Source: an uncultured Anaerotruncus sp. | GTDB taxonomy: Bacteria; Bacillota; Clostridia; Oscillospirales; Ruminococcaceae | Direction: 5' to 3' | NCBI GenBank assembly: GCA_910586875.1 | Contig: CAJUJI010000066.1 | Location: forward strand, 1 to 14,327 | Length of the DNA: 14,327 nt | Shown: positions 1-6,584 of the stretch, piece by piece | How the letters are laid out: each line of letters begins with the position of its first letter | How positions within the stretch are numbered: position 1 is the stretch's first letter | Notes under the pieces: model-generated | The model's database searches: none | Told to the model about the DNA's origin: nothing | The model's input: the letters and a program-made list of their open reading frames with translations, nothing else | Translations under genes and position numbers: made by a program

Positions 1-47
1 GTAATCATATAACTTTGTTTGTATGAAACTTGTAACGGTTGTAAATC

Positions 48-62
48 AGGAGGATTTGTCTG
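48..62 (+). promoter_or_regulatory. Ribosome binding site that sets a CTG start for dctP
   Basis: AGGAGG at 48-53 is followed by six bases and then CTG at 60. The frame opened at this CTG encodes a complete lipoprotein signal peptide that continues into the binding protein. No ATG, GTG or TTG lies in this frame before a TTG at 237, which is inside the mature protein and has no ribosome binding site. The TTG at 56 is in another frame that soon stops. Confidence 0.75.
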
Positions 63-1142
63 AAAAAGAGAACATTAGCACTTGTTTGTTCCCTGGCAGT
101 CGTCGGTTCCCTGTTTGCCGGATGCGGTGGCAGCAAGCCCCCTGCTTCATCCGCAGCGCCTGCACCAGCACCTGCATCAAGCGGTGCTGCATCGACAGCT
201 GAACCGCCAAAGGATGATGGCAAAACCTATAAGCTGTTGTTCGGACACACCCTGACCGAGCAGGACCCGTTCCATCAGGCTTATGAAAAATGGGCCGCGG
301 CAGTTTCCGAGCGCACCGGTGGCAAGCTGCAAATCGAGGTTTATGCAAACTCCCAGCTCGGCGTTGAGGAGGATGTACTCGAGCAGATGAAGCAGGGCAC
401 CAACGTTGGCTGGCAGACCGATGCCGCACGTTTGGGCAACTATGTCAATGAGTTTTCTGTCCTGTTGGCACCATACTTCTTAGAGAATCTGGATGAGGTC
501 AAGAAGCTGCTGGACTCCCCAACCATCGCCGGATGGGAAAAACAGCTGGAGGAACAGCACAATATCAAGGTTATCTCGTTCGCGTATGTACAGGGCTACC
601 GCAACATCTTCTCCAACAAGAAGGGCACCAGCCCCGATGAGCTCAAGGGAATGCAGATTCGTACCGCAGGCGCACCAATTTGGGTGGGCGGCGTGAACTC
701 GCTGGGCTGCACCGCTGTTTCGCTCGCTTACGGCGAAATTTACAACGGCATCCAGACCAAGGTGGTTGACGGCTGCGAGCTGCCTTACATCGCTGCAAAC
801 AGCCTGAAAATTCAGGAGGTTGCAAAATACGTTCTGGAAACCCAACACTTCTACCAGAACAACTTCATGGTCTGCTCGGCGGATTGGTACAACGAGCTGC
901 CGGAAGAATATCAGAAGATTCTGATTGAAGAATGTGACAAGGCTGGCCTGGAGGTTTCCGAGCAGATGGAGCGGGATACCGGCGCTGCAAAACAGGCGAT
1001 GCTTGACGCAGGCCTAGAGTGCGTTCCTTATGAGGAAATGGACATTGCTGCATTCAAGGCTGCAAGCGAAAAGGCTTACCAGGACCTGAACCTGATGGAT
1101 GCACGCAACGCAATCTTTAAAGAACTGGGCCGCGAATCCTGA
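60..1142 (+). CDS. dctP: TRAP transporter substrate-binding lipoprotein (DctP family)
   Basis: Extracytoplasmic receptor of a TRAP transporter; it captures a carboxylated substrate and hands it to the DctQ/DctM membrane pair. With the CTG start at 60 the product is 360 residues. It has a basic N-end (MKKRT), a hydrophobic stretch and a lipobox SLFAGC with the lipidated Cys at residue 22. An Ala/Pro/Ser-rich linker to about residue 50 follows, then the DctP fold from YKLLFGHTLTEQDP. Arg201 in GMQIRTAGAP fits the conserved arginine that pairs with the ligand carboxylate in this family. The motif AYGEIYNGIQTKVVDGCELP is typical of DctP. Neighbouring uxu genes suggest a hexuronate or aldonate ligand, but the sequence alone does not fix it. 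The unusual feature is the CTG start; starting at the TTG at 237 would remove the signal peptide. The gene ends with TGA 48 bases before dctQ. Confidence 0.93.
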   Translation: MKKRTLALVCSLAVVGSLFAGCGGSKPPASSAAPAPAPASSGAASTAEPPKDDGKTYKLLFGHTLTEQDPFHQAYEKWAAAVSERTGGKLQIEVYANSQLGVEEDVLEQMKQGTNVGWQTDAARLGNYVNEFSVLLAPYFLENLDEVKKLLDSPTIAGWEKQLEEQHNIKVISFAYVQGYRNIFSNKKGTSPDELKGMQIRTAGAPIWVGGVNSLGCTAVSLAYGEIYNGIQTKVVDGCELPYIAANSLKIQEVAKYVLETQHFYQNNFMVCSADWYNELPEEYQKILIEECDKAGLEVSEQMERDTGAAKQAMLDAGLECVPYEEMDIAAFKAASEKAYQDLNLMDARNAIFKELGRES

Positions 1143-1190
1143 TCGCTGGATACCCCAAACAAACAATGCTTTTAAGAGGGGCAAACGATT

Positions 1191-1673
1191 GTGAAAAAAT
1201 TGTATGAGAAATTTTGCAAAGTGGAGATGGTCGTTGCAATTTTTGGATTGGTTTCCAGCGTTGCAGCAATCTTCATTGCAGCAGTGATGCGCACGCTAAA
1301 CCACCCCATCAATTGGGGCACGGATATTGCGCTGCTGCTGTTCACCTGGAGCACCTTTTTGGGGGCGGATATCGCCTTCCGTGCAGGCAAACTGGTCAAT
1401 GTAGATATTTTATTCAATCGCATGTCCGGCTGGCCACAAAAGCTGCTTAAAATCGTCATCTACCTAATCTGTCTGACCTTTCTCGTGGCGATGGTTTACC
1501 TGGGCGCAATTCAGTCGGTGAAAACCTGGTACCGTTCGTTCCAGGGCATCCCATTTCTCAGCTACACCTGGGTAACCTTGAGTGTGCCGGTTTGTTGCGC
1601 TTCCATGTCGGTGACAACCCTAATAAAAATCTTCCATACAATCAAAGACAGGGATCAAAGGATTATCTTCTAA
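1191..1673 (+). CDS. dctQ: TRAP transporter small permease (DctQ family)
   Basis: Small membrane subunit of the TRAP transporter, 160 residues, which is normal for the family. Four hydrophobic segments are visible: about residues 12-34, 45-62, 83-105 and 122-145. The stretch INWGTDIALLLFTWSTFLGAD, followed by AFRAGKLVNVD, matches the DctQ core. The start is GTG at 1191 with AGAGGGG at 1175-1181 upstream. The product begins MKKLYEKFCKVEMVVAIFG, a short cytoplasmic lead into the first helix. It lies between dctP and dctM, as expected for a dctPQM set, and is followed by a 72-base gap holding a perfect palindrome. Confidence 0.9.
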   Translation: MKKLYEKFCKVEMVVAIFGLVSSVAAIFIAAVMRTLNHPINWGTDIALLLFTWSTFLGADIAFRAGKLVNVDILFNRMSGWPQKLLKIVIYLICLTFLVAMVYLGAIQSVKTWYRSFQGIPFLSYTWVTLSVPVCCASMSVTTLIKIFHTIKDRDQRIIF

Positions 1674-1687
1674 CACGATCCGCCCGC

Positions 1688-1719
1688 TTGCCGCAGACCG
1701 GTTAACCGGTCTGCGGCAA
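1688..1719. repeat. Perfect 32-base palindrome between dctQ and dctM
   Basis: The left arm at 1688-1703 begins TTGCCGCAGACC and its exact reverse complement occupies 1704-1719, centred on GGTTAACC. As RNA it would form a very strong stem. No T-run follows it on either strand, so it is not a classical terminator. Possible roles are an mRNA-stabilising stem, partial attenuation between the transporter subunits, or a protein-binding site. It ends 13 bases before the dctM ribosome binding site. Confidence 0.8.
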
Positions 1720-1745
1720 AGTAAAATTAGGAAAGGAGCTCCTGC

Positions 1746-3029
1746 ATGGTTCTTGTTGTCATTGTATTTGTCATCCTTCTGGCAATCGGGACCCCTGTTG
1801 GCTTTTCGATTGCAATTTCGGGAACGATGTTCTTTTTGCAGCATCCTGAGTTTCCCACCACGACCATTGTACAGCTTCCCATCTCCCAAACCCAGAATAT
1901 CACCCTGCTGGCGGTACCGCTGTTTGTGTTCGCAGGCAGTTTGATGAACGCCTCGGGGATTACCAGCCGCCTGATCAAGCTTTCTATGCTGCTGTGCGGA
2001 CATATGCGGGGCGGCATGGCGCAGGTAAGCGTCGTGCTCTCGGCACTGATGGGCGGTGTTTCCGGCTCCTCCAACGCGGACGCAGCGATGGAATCGCGCA
2101 TCCTTGGTCCCGAGATGGAGCGCCAGGGCTATCCAAAGGGCTACACCGGTGCAGTTATCGGCTATACCTCGCTGATCACCTCCACCATTCCGCCTGGCGT
2201 CGGTATGATTTTGTATGGCACCATCGGCGAGGTCTCCATTGGCCGGTTGTTTGCCGCAGGCATCGCGGCCGGTCTGCTTATGACGATTATCCTGATGGGG
2301 ATGGTGGCGGTCACCTCCCGCATCCGCGGCTTCAAGCCCGCCCGCGAAACCAGAGCGAGCTTCCGTGAGATTCTCGACTCCCTAAAGGAAACCATCTGGG
2401 CGCTGATCTTCCCGCTGCTTCTGCTGTTCGGCATCCGCTTTGGACTGTTCACCCCCTCCGAGGTCGGCGCTTGTGCTTGCGTCTATGCGCTGGTAGTCGG
2501 TTTCTTTATCTACCGTGAGCTGACCATCCCAAAGCTGATTGAAACCCTCAAAGAAGCAATTGTGGATGTTGGCGCGATCATGTTCATGATTTCCATGTCC
2601 GGTATCTTTGGCTATGGCATCCCGATTGATAAGATCCCACAGAAGATGACCACCTTTATCACCAGCATCACCAGCGAACCGCTGATTGTTATGACCATCG
2701 TTGTGTTGTTCCTGCTGCTGTTTGGCATGTTCATGGAAGGCTCGGTTGTTATCCTGCTGCTCACCCCAATTCTGTTGCCGCTGATTAAAAATTTCGGGTT
2801 CGATCCTGTCTTTTTCGGCGTGCTGATGTCCATTGTTGTCACCACCGGCATCCTGACTCCACCGGTCGGCGTTGCAATGTATACCGTCTGTGGGGTGCTT
2901 GAATGTAAGATGCAGGAGTTTCTCAAGGAAAGCCTGCCGTTCTTGGTGGCAGTTCTGGTGGAGGTCGCCTTGCTGTGCATCTTCCCGCAGCTGATTTTGT
3001 GGGTGCCAAAGCTGATGTACGGCTCTTAA
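1746..3029 (+). CDS. dctM: TRAP transporter large permease (DctM family)
   Basis: Large membrane subunit that carries the substrate path and is driven by a Na+ (or H+) gradient. At 427 residues it has the usual length, and about twelve hydrophobic segments can be traced. The family hallmark GGVSGSSNADAAMESRILGP near residue 100 is present, followed by GYPKGYTGAVIGYTSLITST and PPGVGMILYG. A second symmetry-related motif, TTGILTPPVGVAMYTVCGV, lies near residue 370. The start is ATG at 1746 with AAAGGAG about eight bases upstream. It is the third gene of the dctPQM set. A 167-base structured gap separates it from the enzyme block. Confidence 0.94.
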   Translation: MVLVVIVFVILLAIGTPVGFSIAISGTMFFLQHPEFPTTTIVQLPISQTQNITLLAVPLFVFAGSLMNASGITSRLIKLSMLLCGHMRGGMAQVSVVLSALMGGVSGSSNADAAMESRILGPEMERQGYPKGYTGAVIGYTSLITSTIPPGVGMILYGTIGEVSIGRLFAAGIAAGLLMTIILMGMVAVTSRIRGFKPARETRASFREILDSLKETIWALIFPLLLLFGIRFGLFTPSEVGACACVYALVVGFFIYRELTIPKLIETLKEAIVDVGAIMFMISMSGIFGYGIPIDKIPQKMTTFITSITSEPLIVMTIVVLFLLLFGMFMEGSVVILLLTPILLPLIKNFGFDPVFFGVLMSIVVTTGILTPPVGVAMYTVCGVLECKMQEFLKESLPFLVAVLVEVALLCIFPQLILWVPKLMYGS

Positions 3030-3196
3030 TCACACAAAAACCGGCTCTACAATGCAAAAGCTTCGCTGGTCTTTCAAAGGCCGCGGGCTCTGGGGGCAAT
3101 GCCCCCACATCGTCCGCGCAGAAAATCCCCTCTATGATTTTTTGCGCAGACGAAACACGTCTTTTACAAAACCAATCAAAGAGAGGATGTGCCAAC
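3030..3196 (+). other. Structured spacer between dctM and the enzyme block
   Basis: This 167-base gap contains no gene that can be supported. It holds GGGGGCAATGCCCCC at 3092-3106 (6-bp stem, 3-base loop). It also holds a 12-bp imperfect inverted repeat with arms GCGCAGAAAATC at 3116-3127 and GATTTTTTGCGC at 3136-3147, with one G-T pair. A small AGACG/CGTCT hairpin at 3148-3162 precedes four Ts. None is a convincing terminator for the plus strand, but together they could pause or partly terminate transcription, or protect a processed end. An open frame running in from 2975 lacks a start signal and is only an extension of the downstream gene. Confidence 0.55.
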
Positions 3197-4147
3197 ATGA
3201 AATATATCCCGCTAGGGAAAACCGGCATTGAGGTATCGGTACTGGGGATGGGCGGTCACGAATATCTGCCCAGCGGAAAATCGCGCGGCTTCAATGAGGA
3301 CTTTGCAAAAAGCACCACTCCTGGCGCGCTGTTTGAGGGATTCGGCAATGAAAACCGGCTGAACGTGCTGCGCGAAGCGTACGATTTGGGCATCAACTTT
3401 TTCGATGTGACTCAGGATTCGGAAAAGGAAGCGTTGGGGCGCAACCTCAAGCAGCTGCCGCCTCCGCACGAAATTTATATCCAAACCCGTCCGGAGGGAA
3501 TGGTCTACACCTACGATGAGAACAACGTCAAGATGGGTAAGCTTGAGCTGCTGCGCGCAGAGGTTCAACGCATCCTCAAGCTGCTACAGCGGGAGCGCAT
3601 CGACTTTTTCAACATCGCACCGATGAAATGTGCCTTCACCCATGACCCAGAGTATCTGGAAAAGCTCGGACATAACATTGCCGCACTCAAGCAGGAGGGG
3701 CTCATTCGTTTTGCCTGTGCTGACACCTTCTCGGGCGAGGAAACCTACCTGAAAATGATCCAATCCGGCTATTTTGATATCGTTTACATCAACTTCAACT
3801 TTGCCGATTACCAAGCGCAGCGCAAGGTGCTCAAGGCGGCAGCTGCACAGGGCATGGGCGTGGTAGACCGTGAGGCATACATGAAAGGGCAGCTTTTCCA
3901 CATGGCAAAGGAGGCCGAGATCACCGATACCGGCGCGCTGGCTGATGCGGCACTGCGTTGGTGCATCGCACAGGAGGGGATTGACATGGTGGTTTACGGC
4001 ACCGGAAAGCCACATCATCTGCGCAGCGCGGCAGAGGCACTGGAAAAGCCTTTCAGCGAGGCGGACCAGGCACTGATTGACCGCATCAAACAAACACCGC
4101 TTTACCGCACCTATGAGGAAGGTAAAAACGCAGAATTTTTGCAGTAA
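3197..4147 (+). CDS. Aldo/keto-reductase-fold protein with degenerate active site
   Basis: A 316-residue TIM-barrel protein of the aldo/keto reductase superfamily, whose members reduce aldehydes or ketones with NAD(P)H. The N-end MKYIPLGKTGIEVSVLGMGG is diagnostic. The start is ATG at 3197 after GAGAGG at 3181-3186. Of the usual Asp-Tyr-Lys-His tetrad only the Asp is clear (Asp70 in NFFDVTQDSEKEALG). The Tyr position is lost because the usual YG.SE segment is shortened. The Lys position reads Arg98 (IYIQTRPEG) and the His position reads Ala141 (DFFNIAPMK). A C-terminal cofactor-like loop is present (VVYGTGKPHHLRSAAEAL). It therefore either uses different chemistry or has a binding or structural role. 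It sits 13 bases before an aldolase gene, so a link to the keto-acid pathway is likely but unproven. Confidence 0.85.
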   Translation: MKYIPLGKTGIEVSVLGMGGHEYLPSGKSRGFNEDFAKSTTPGALFEGFGNENRLNVLREAYDLGINFFDVTQDSEKEALGRNLKQLPPPHEIYIQTRPEGMVYTYDENNVKMGKLELLRAEVQRILKLLQRERIDFFNIAPMKCAFTHDPEYLEKLGHNIAALKQEGLIRFACADTFSGEETYLKMIQSGYFDIVYINFNFADYQAQRKVLKAAAAQGMGVVDREAYMKGQLFHMAKEAEITDTGALADAALRWCIAQEGIDMVVYGTGKPHHLRSAAEALEKPFSEADQALIDRIKQTPLYRTYEEGKNAEFLQ

Positions 4148-4160
4148 GGGGATAGAAACA

Positions 4161-4949
4161 ATGATGGATGCTTATTTTAACCGGGTAAAAGCAGTTCTGA
4201 AAGCAAAGGGAAAGGTTTCTGGCGCTTGGCTGCACCTGGCCAGCAACATCAGCGCGGAAATTATGGCCAGTGCCGGCTTTGATGTGTTGGTAATCGATGC
4301 AGAGCATTCTCCGGTCGACTACCAAACGGTGCTGAGCATGTGCCAGGCGATCAAAGGCACTGGTGCTGTACCGTTCGCGCGTGCACCCTGGAACGACCTA
4401 ATTGCGCTCAAGCGGCTGCATGACTGCGGAGTCGCAGGCGTTTCGGTGCCGTATGTCAACACAAAAGAGGAAGCGTTGGAGGCTGTCTCCCGCTGTAAAT
4501 ATCCGCCCGCAGGCATCCGTGGAATTGCCGGAAGCGTTCGTGCTGCTGGCTATGGACAAAATCAGGGCCAGTATTTGCAGCGCGCAAACGACGAAAATCT
4601 TGTGATGGTTGCGATTGAGACGATGATCGGCGTGGAAAATCTGCCCAGTATCATGGAGATCGACGAGCTGGATGGTATCTTTATCGGGCCAATGGATCTT
4701 TCTACCTCAATGGGGTTGATGGGGCAATACCAGCACCCCGATTTTATGGCAGCGGTTAAGCGGGTGGAAGATCTGGTGATCCCCTCCAAAAAATTCCTTG
4801 CGACGGTGGCAAACAATTTCGAGGATGCAAAGGTACTTTACGAGCGCGGCTATAATCTGATTGTGATGATGTCCGACTCGGTCGACCTGATGAAGCTTGC
4901 AAAAGAGCGCGCGCAGGCGTTCAAGGACTGCTATGGAAAAGAGGGATAA
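4161..4949 (+). CDS. HpcH/HpaI-family class II aldolase (2-keto-3-deoxy acid aldolase)
   Basis: A 262-residue metal-dependent aldolase of the HpcH/HpaI (RhmA, GarL) family, which splits 2-keto-3-deoxy acids into pyruvate and an aldehyde. Visible active-site motifs are VIDAEHSPVD (Asp46, Glu48, His49), PFARAPWND (Arg74, binds the pyruvate carboxylate), VAIETMIGVENL (Glu153, metal ligand) and GIFIGPMDLSTSMG (Asp179, metal ligand). The loop PPAGIRGIAGSVRAAGYG is also typical. The start is the first of two adjacent ATGs (4161, 4164), nine bases after AAGGGG. The true substrate cannot be read from sequence. KDG from UxuA in the same cluster is a good candidate, because no KDG kinase or KDPG aldolase is nearby. 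The next gene begins two bases after the stop. Confidence 0.9.
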   Translation: MMDAYFNRVKAVLKAKGKVSGAWLHLASNISAEIMASAGFDVLVIDAEHSPVDYQTVLSMCQAIKGTGAVPFARAPWNDLIALKRLHDCGVAGVSVPYVNTKEEALEAVSRCKYPPAGIRGIAGSVRAAGYGQNQGQYLQRANDENLVMVAIETMIGVENLPSIMEIDELDGIFIGPMDLSTSMGLMGQYQHPDFMAAVKRVEDLVIPSKKFLATVANNFEDAKVLYERGYNLIVMMSDSVDLMKLAKERAQAFKDCYGKEG

Positions 4950-4951
4950 CT

Positions 4952-5635
4952 ATGGTAATCAATGCCCCCTCTCTTGCAAACTGTGACCTGCTGCGAATAG
5001 GAGAGCAAATTGACCAGTTGGTTGCAGGCGGCGTTTCGTTTGTACATATCGACCTTGCTGATGGCAATTACGTCCCAAATTTACTGTTTCCCACCTCGTT
5101 TGTTAAAACGGTGCGGGAACAGTATCCGCAGCTCACCATCGACGTGCATCTGATGGTAAATGATCCGTTCGCCTATGTGGAACGCATGGCAGCGGACGGC
5201 GCGGATTACCTAAGCTTTCATCTGGATAGCACCAATTTTTCCAGAAGGCTGCTCAAACGCATCCGTGATCATGGCATGAAAGCAGGTGTCATTTTAAACC
5301 CCTCCCAGCCGGTTTCCTTGCTGGAGCCGCTGGTCCAGTTTTGTGATTATGTCGTGTTAATGTCGGTTGAGCCCGGCTATGCAGGGCAGGTATTCATGCC
5401 TGACGCCATCGGAAGACTTGAGCAGCTGTGCGAGCTGCGCCGCGCCACTGGCACAGACTTTTTGATTTCGGTAGACGGCGCAATCGACTACGAAAACTCC
5501 ATCAAAAGTGTGCGGCTTGGCGCAGACATCCTAATTACAGGCATTTACACGGTATTTAACCAACCCGACGGGTTAGAAGCTGCCTGCCGTCGTTTTCAGC
5601 AGCAGATGGACCAGGCTGCAAAGGGGGCGTTATAA
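4952..5635 (+). CDS. Ribulose/allulose-phosphate 3-epimerase-like protein
   Basis: A 227-residue TIM barrel of the ribulose-phosphate 3-epimerase family, which inverts C3 of a keto-sugar phosphate. Metal and catalytic residues are intact: His32 and Asp34 (VHIDLADGNYVPN), His66 (DVHLMVNDP) and Asp175 (ISVDG). The signature SVEPGYAGQVFMP resembles AlsE (VDPGFAGQ.F.P) more than Rpe (VNPGFGGQ). The C-terminal phosphate-binding loops are altered: VDGAI in place of VDGGI, and TGIYTVF in place of a G-S/T-x-x-F pattern. The natural substrate may thus differ from the standard one. The ribosome binding site AGAGGG lies at the end of the upstream aldolase gene. The stop TAA shares its last A with the ATG of the next gene, so the two are translationally coupled. 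Confidence 0.85.
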   Translation: MVINAPSLANCDLLRIGEQIDQLVAGGVSFVHIDLADGNYVPNLLFPTSFVKTVREQYPQLTIDVHLMVNDPFAYVERMAADGADYLSFHLDSTNFSRRLLKRIRDHGMKAGVILNPSQPVSLLEPLVQFCDYVVLMSVEPGYAGQVFMPDAIGRLEQLCELRRATGTDFLISVDGAIDYENSIKSVRLGADILITGIYTVFNQPDGLEAACRRFQQQMDQAAKGAL

Positions 5636-6342
5636 TGCATCTGCTTTCTCTGCCAAAGGATGAAGCAATTGTAAAAGATGTCATTTCAAAAATTGATTAT
5701 TCCAATGCGCTGGTGCCCAACTGCACCACCGAGCTGTTGGAGAAAACCTGTGATGAAGCACTGCACTATGGCTTTGCAGCGGTCGCTGTATTTCCGGTTT
5801 GCGGAGCTTATGTAGCAAAGCGGTTAGCGGGCAGCGCCGTCCATTCCCAGGTTGCAGTCGGCTTTCCGATGGGCAACCACCGCATAGAGACCAAGCTACA
5901 TGAAGCGGGTCTGGCGTTGGAGGACGGCGTACAGGAGTTAGACATGGTGATGAACCTGCACCAATTCTTCAGCGGAAACTTTGCTGCGGTTGAGGAGGAG
6001 GTCCGCCAGCTTTCCAAGCTGGCGGAGGGTTATGGTGTAGAAACCAAGCTCATTCTGGAAACCGGTTATTTGGATGATGCCCAAAAGCTGACCGCTGGTA
6101 AAATTGCTGTCAATGGCGGCGCTAAATTTATCAAAACCTGCACCGGCTTCGGTCCTGGGCGCGCAACGGTACATGACGTTGCACTGCTGTTAGAGCACTT
6201 CGGCAGCCAGGTAAAAATTAAAGCGAGCGGCGGTATTGCTTCGTTGGACGACGCCGCTGGATTTATCGAGATGGGCGCAAGCCGCAGCGCCGGCCGGCAC
6301 AATATCATCGAGCAGTTAGAACAAATGGGTTATACCCCCTGA
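5635..6342 (+). CDS. DeoC-like class I aldolase
   Basis: A 235-residue relative of deoxyribose-phosphate aldolase, which uses a Schiff base to split 2-deoxyribose 5-phosphate into acetaldehyde and glyceraldehyde 3-phosphate. The catalytic set is complete: Asp103 (QELDMVMN), Schiff-base Lys167 (AKFIKTCTGFGPGRAT) and helper Lys196 (VKIKASGGI). VGFPMGNHRIETKLHEA is also in the family pattern. The C-terminal segment, usually R-I-G-T-S-S-G in DeoC, reads RSAGRHN. The serines that contact the phosphate are thus replaced, hinting at a different substrate. The start ATG overlaps the previous stop by one base (TAATG). The gene is followed by a 242-base gap rich in hairpins. Its presence in a sugar-acid operon rather than a nucleoside operon also argues for a non-standard role. 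Confidence 0.85.
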   Translation: MHLLSLPKDEAIVKDVISKIDYSNALVPNCTTELLEKTCDEALHYGFAAVAVFPVCGAYVAKRLAGSAVHSQVAVGFPMGNHRIETKLHEAGLALEDGVQELDMVMNLHQFFSGNFAAVEEEVRQLSKLAEGYGVETKLILETGYLDDAQKLTAGKIAVNGGAKFIKTCTGFGPGRATVHDVALLLEHFGSQVKIKASGGIASLDDAAGFIEMGASRSAGRHNIIEQLEQMGYTP

Positions 6343-6350
6343 ACTGGCAC

Positions 6351-6408
6351 GGCAGCACAGCAAACGCTCTCGCAGCCTTTGGAAAGGCTGCGAGAGTTGC
6401 TGTGCGCC
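6351..6408 (+). repeat. Long hairpin downstream of the DeoC-like gene
   Basis: The inner part (6367-6396) is a perfect inverted repeat, CTCTCGCAGCCTTT against AAAGGCTGCGAGAG. It is extended outward by GCACAGCAA (6355-6363) pairing with TTGCTGTGC (6397-6405), and by GGC/GCC beyond a bulged A, with a three-base asymmetric bulge (6364-6366) between the two stems. No T-run follows. It begins eight bases after the stop codon, a position suited to protecting the 3' end of the upstream message or to partial termination. Confidence 0.7.
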
Positions 6409-6423
6409 ACAGTGAATCGCTTG

Positions 6424-6450
6424 AGCGCAACGCCGTATAGCGGCGGCGCT
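6424..6450 (+). repeat. Small GC-rich hairpin in the DeoC-uxuB spacer
   Basis: AGCGC and CGCCG (6424-6428, 6431-6435) pair with CGGCG and GCGCT (6441-6445, 6446-6450). The loop is TATAG and two As are bulged. It is the second of three consecutive stems in this spacer. Confidence 0.5.
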
Positions 6451-6478
6451 CTTAGCACAAAACAGGCAGCACCTTTGG

Positions 6479-6523
6479 TCGCTCGCGCCGCAGAAAGCCA
6501 ATGGTTTTTTGTGGCGCGAGCGA
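6479..6523 (+). repeat. Near-perfect inverted repeat before uxuB
   Basis: TCGCTCGCGCC at 6479-6489 pairs exactly with GGCGCGAGCGA at 6513-6523. The stem continues inward through a G-T and a C-G pair and then AAAGCCA against TGGTTTT with a wobble. It lies 48 bases before the uxuB ribosome binding site. It could be an operator for a regulator of uxuBA or an RNA structure. The T-run is inside the loop-proximal arm, so it does not look like a terminator. Confidence 0.6.
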
Positions 6524-6584
6524 AATGCTTGCTCTTTCAGAACGGGCGTTGCCACAACCAAATTGAAGCAGAGGAGGAGACAGC

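Noticed and set aside
1..59. Three TTGTA repeats upstream of dctP as a regulator site
   Set aside because: The spacing is irregular and the window edge cuts the upstream region, so an operator or promoter cannot be supported.
237..1142. DctP starting at TTG 237
   Set aside because: That start lies inside the mature binding domain, has no ribosome binding site and drops the lipoprotein signal encoded from 60.
2975..3196. N-terminal extension of the AKR-fold gene back to 2975
   Set aside because: It overlaps dctM, has no start signal and encodes low-complexity sequence. ATG 3197 has a ribosome binding site and gives the canonical AKR N-end.
3584..4093. 169-residue minus-strand frame opposite the AKR-fold gene
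   Set aside because: It is a shadow of a well-supported gene with no start signal or recognisable domain.
4077..4160. Upstream extension of the HpcH/HpaI aldolase gene
   Set aside because: It overlaps the AKR-fold gene. The family N-end starts at the ATG at 4161, after AAGGGG.
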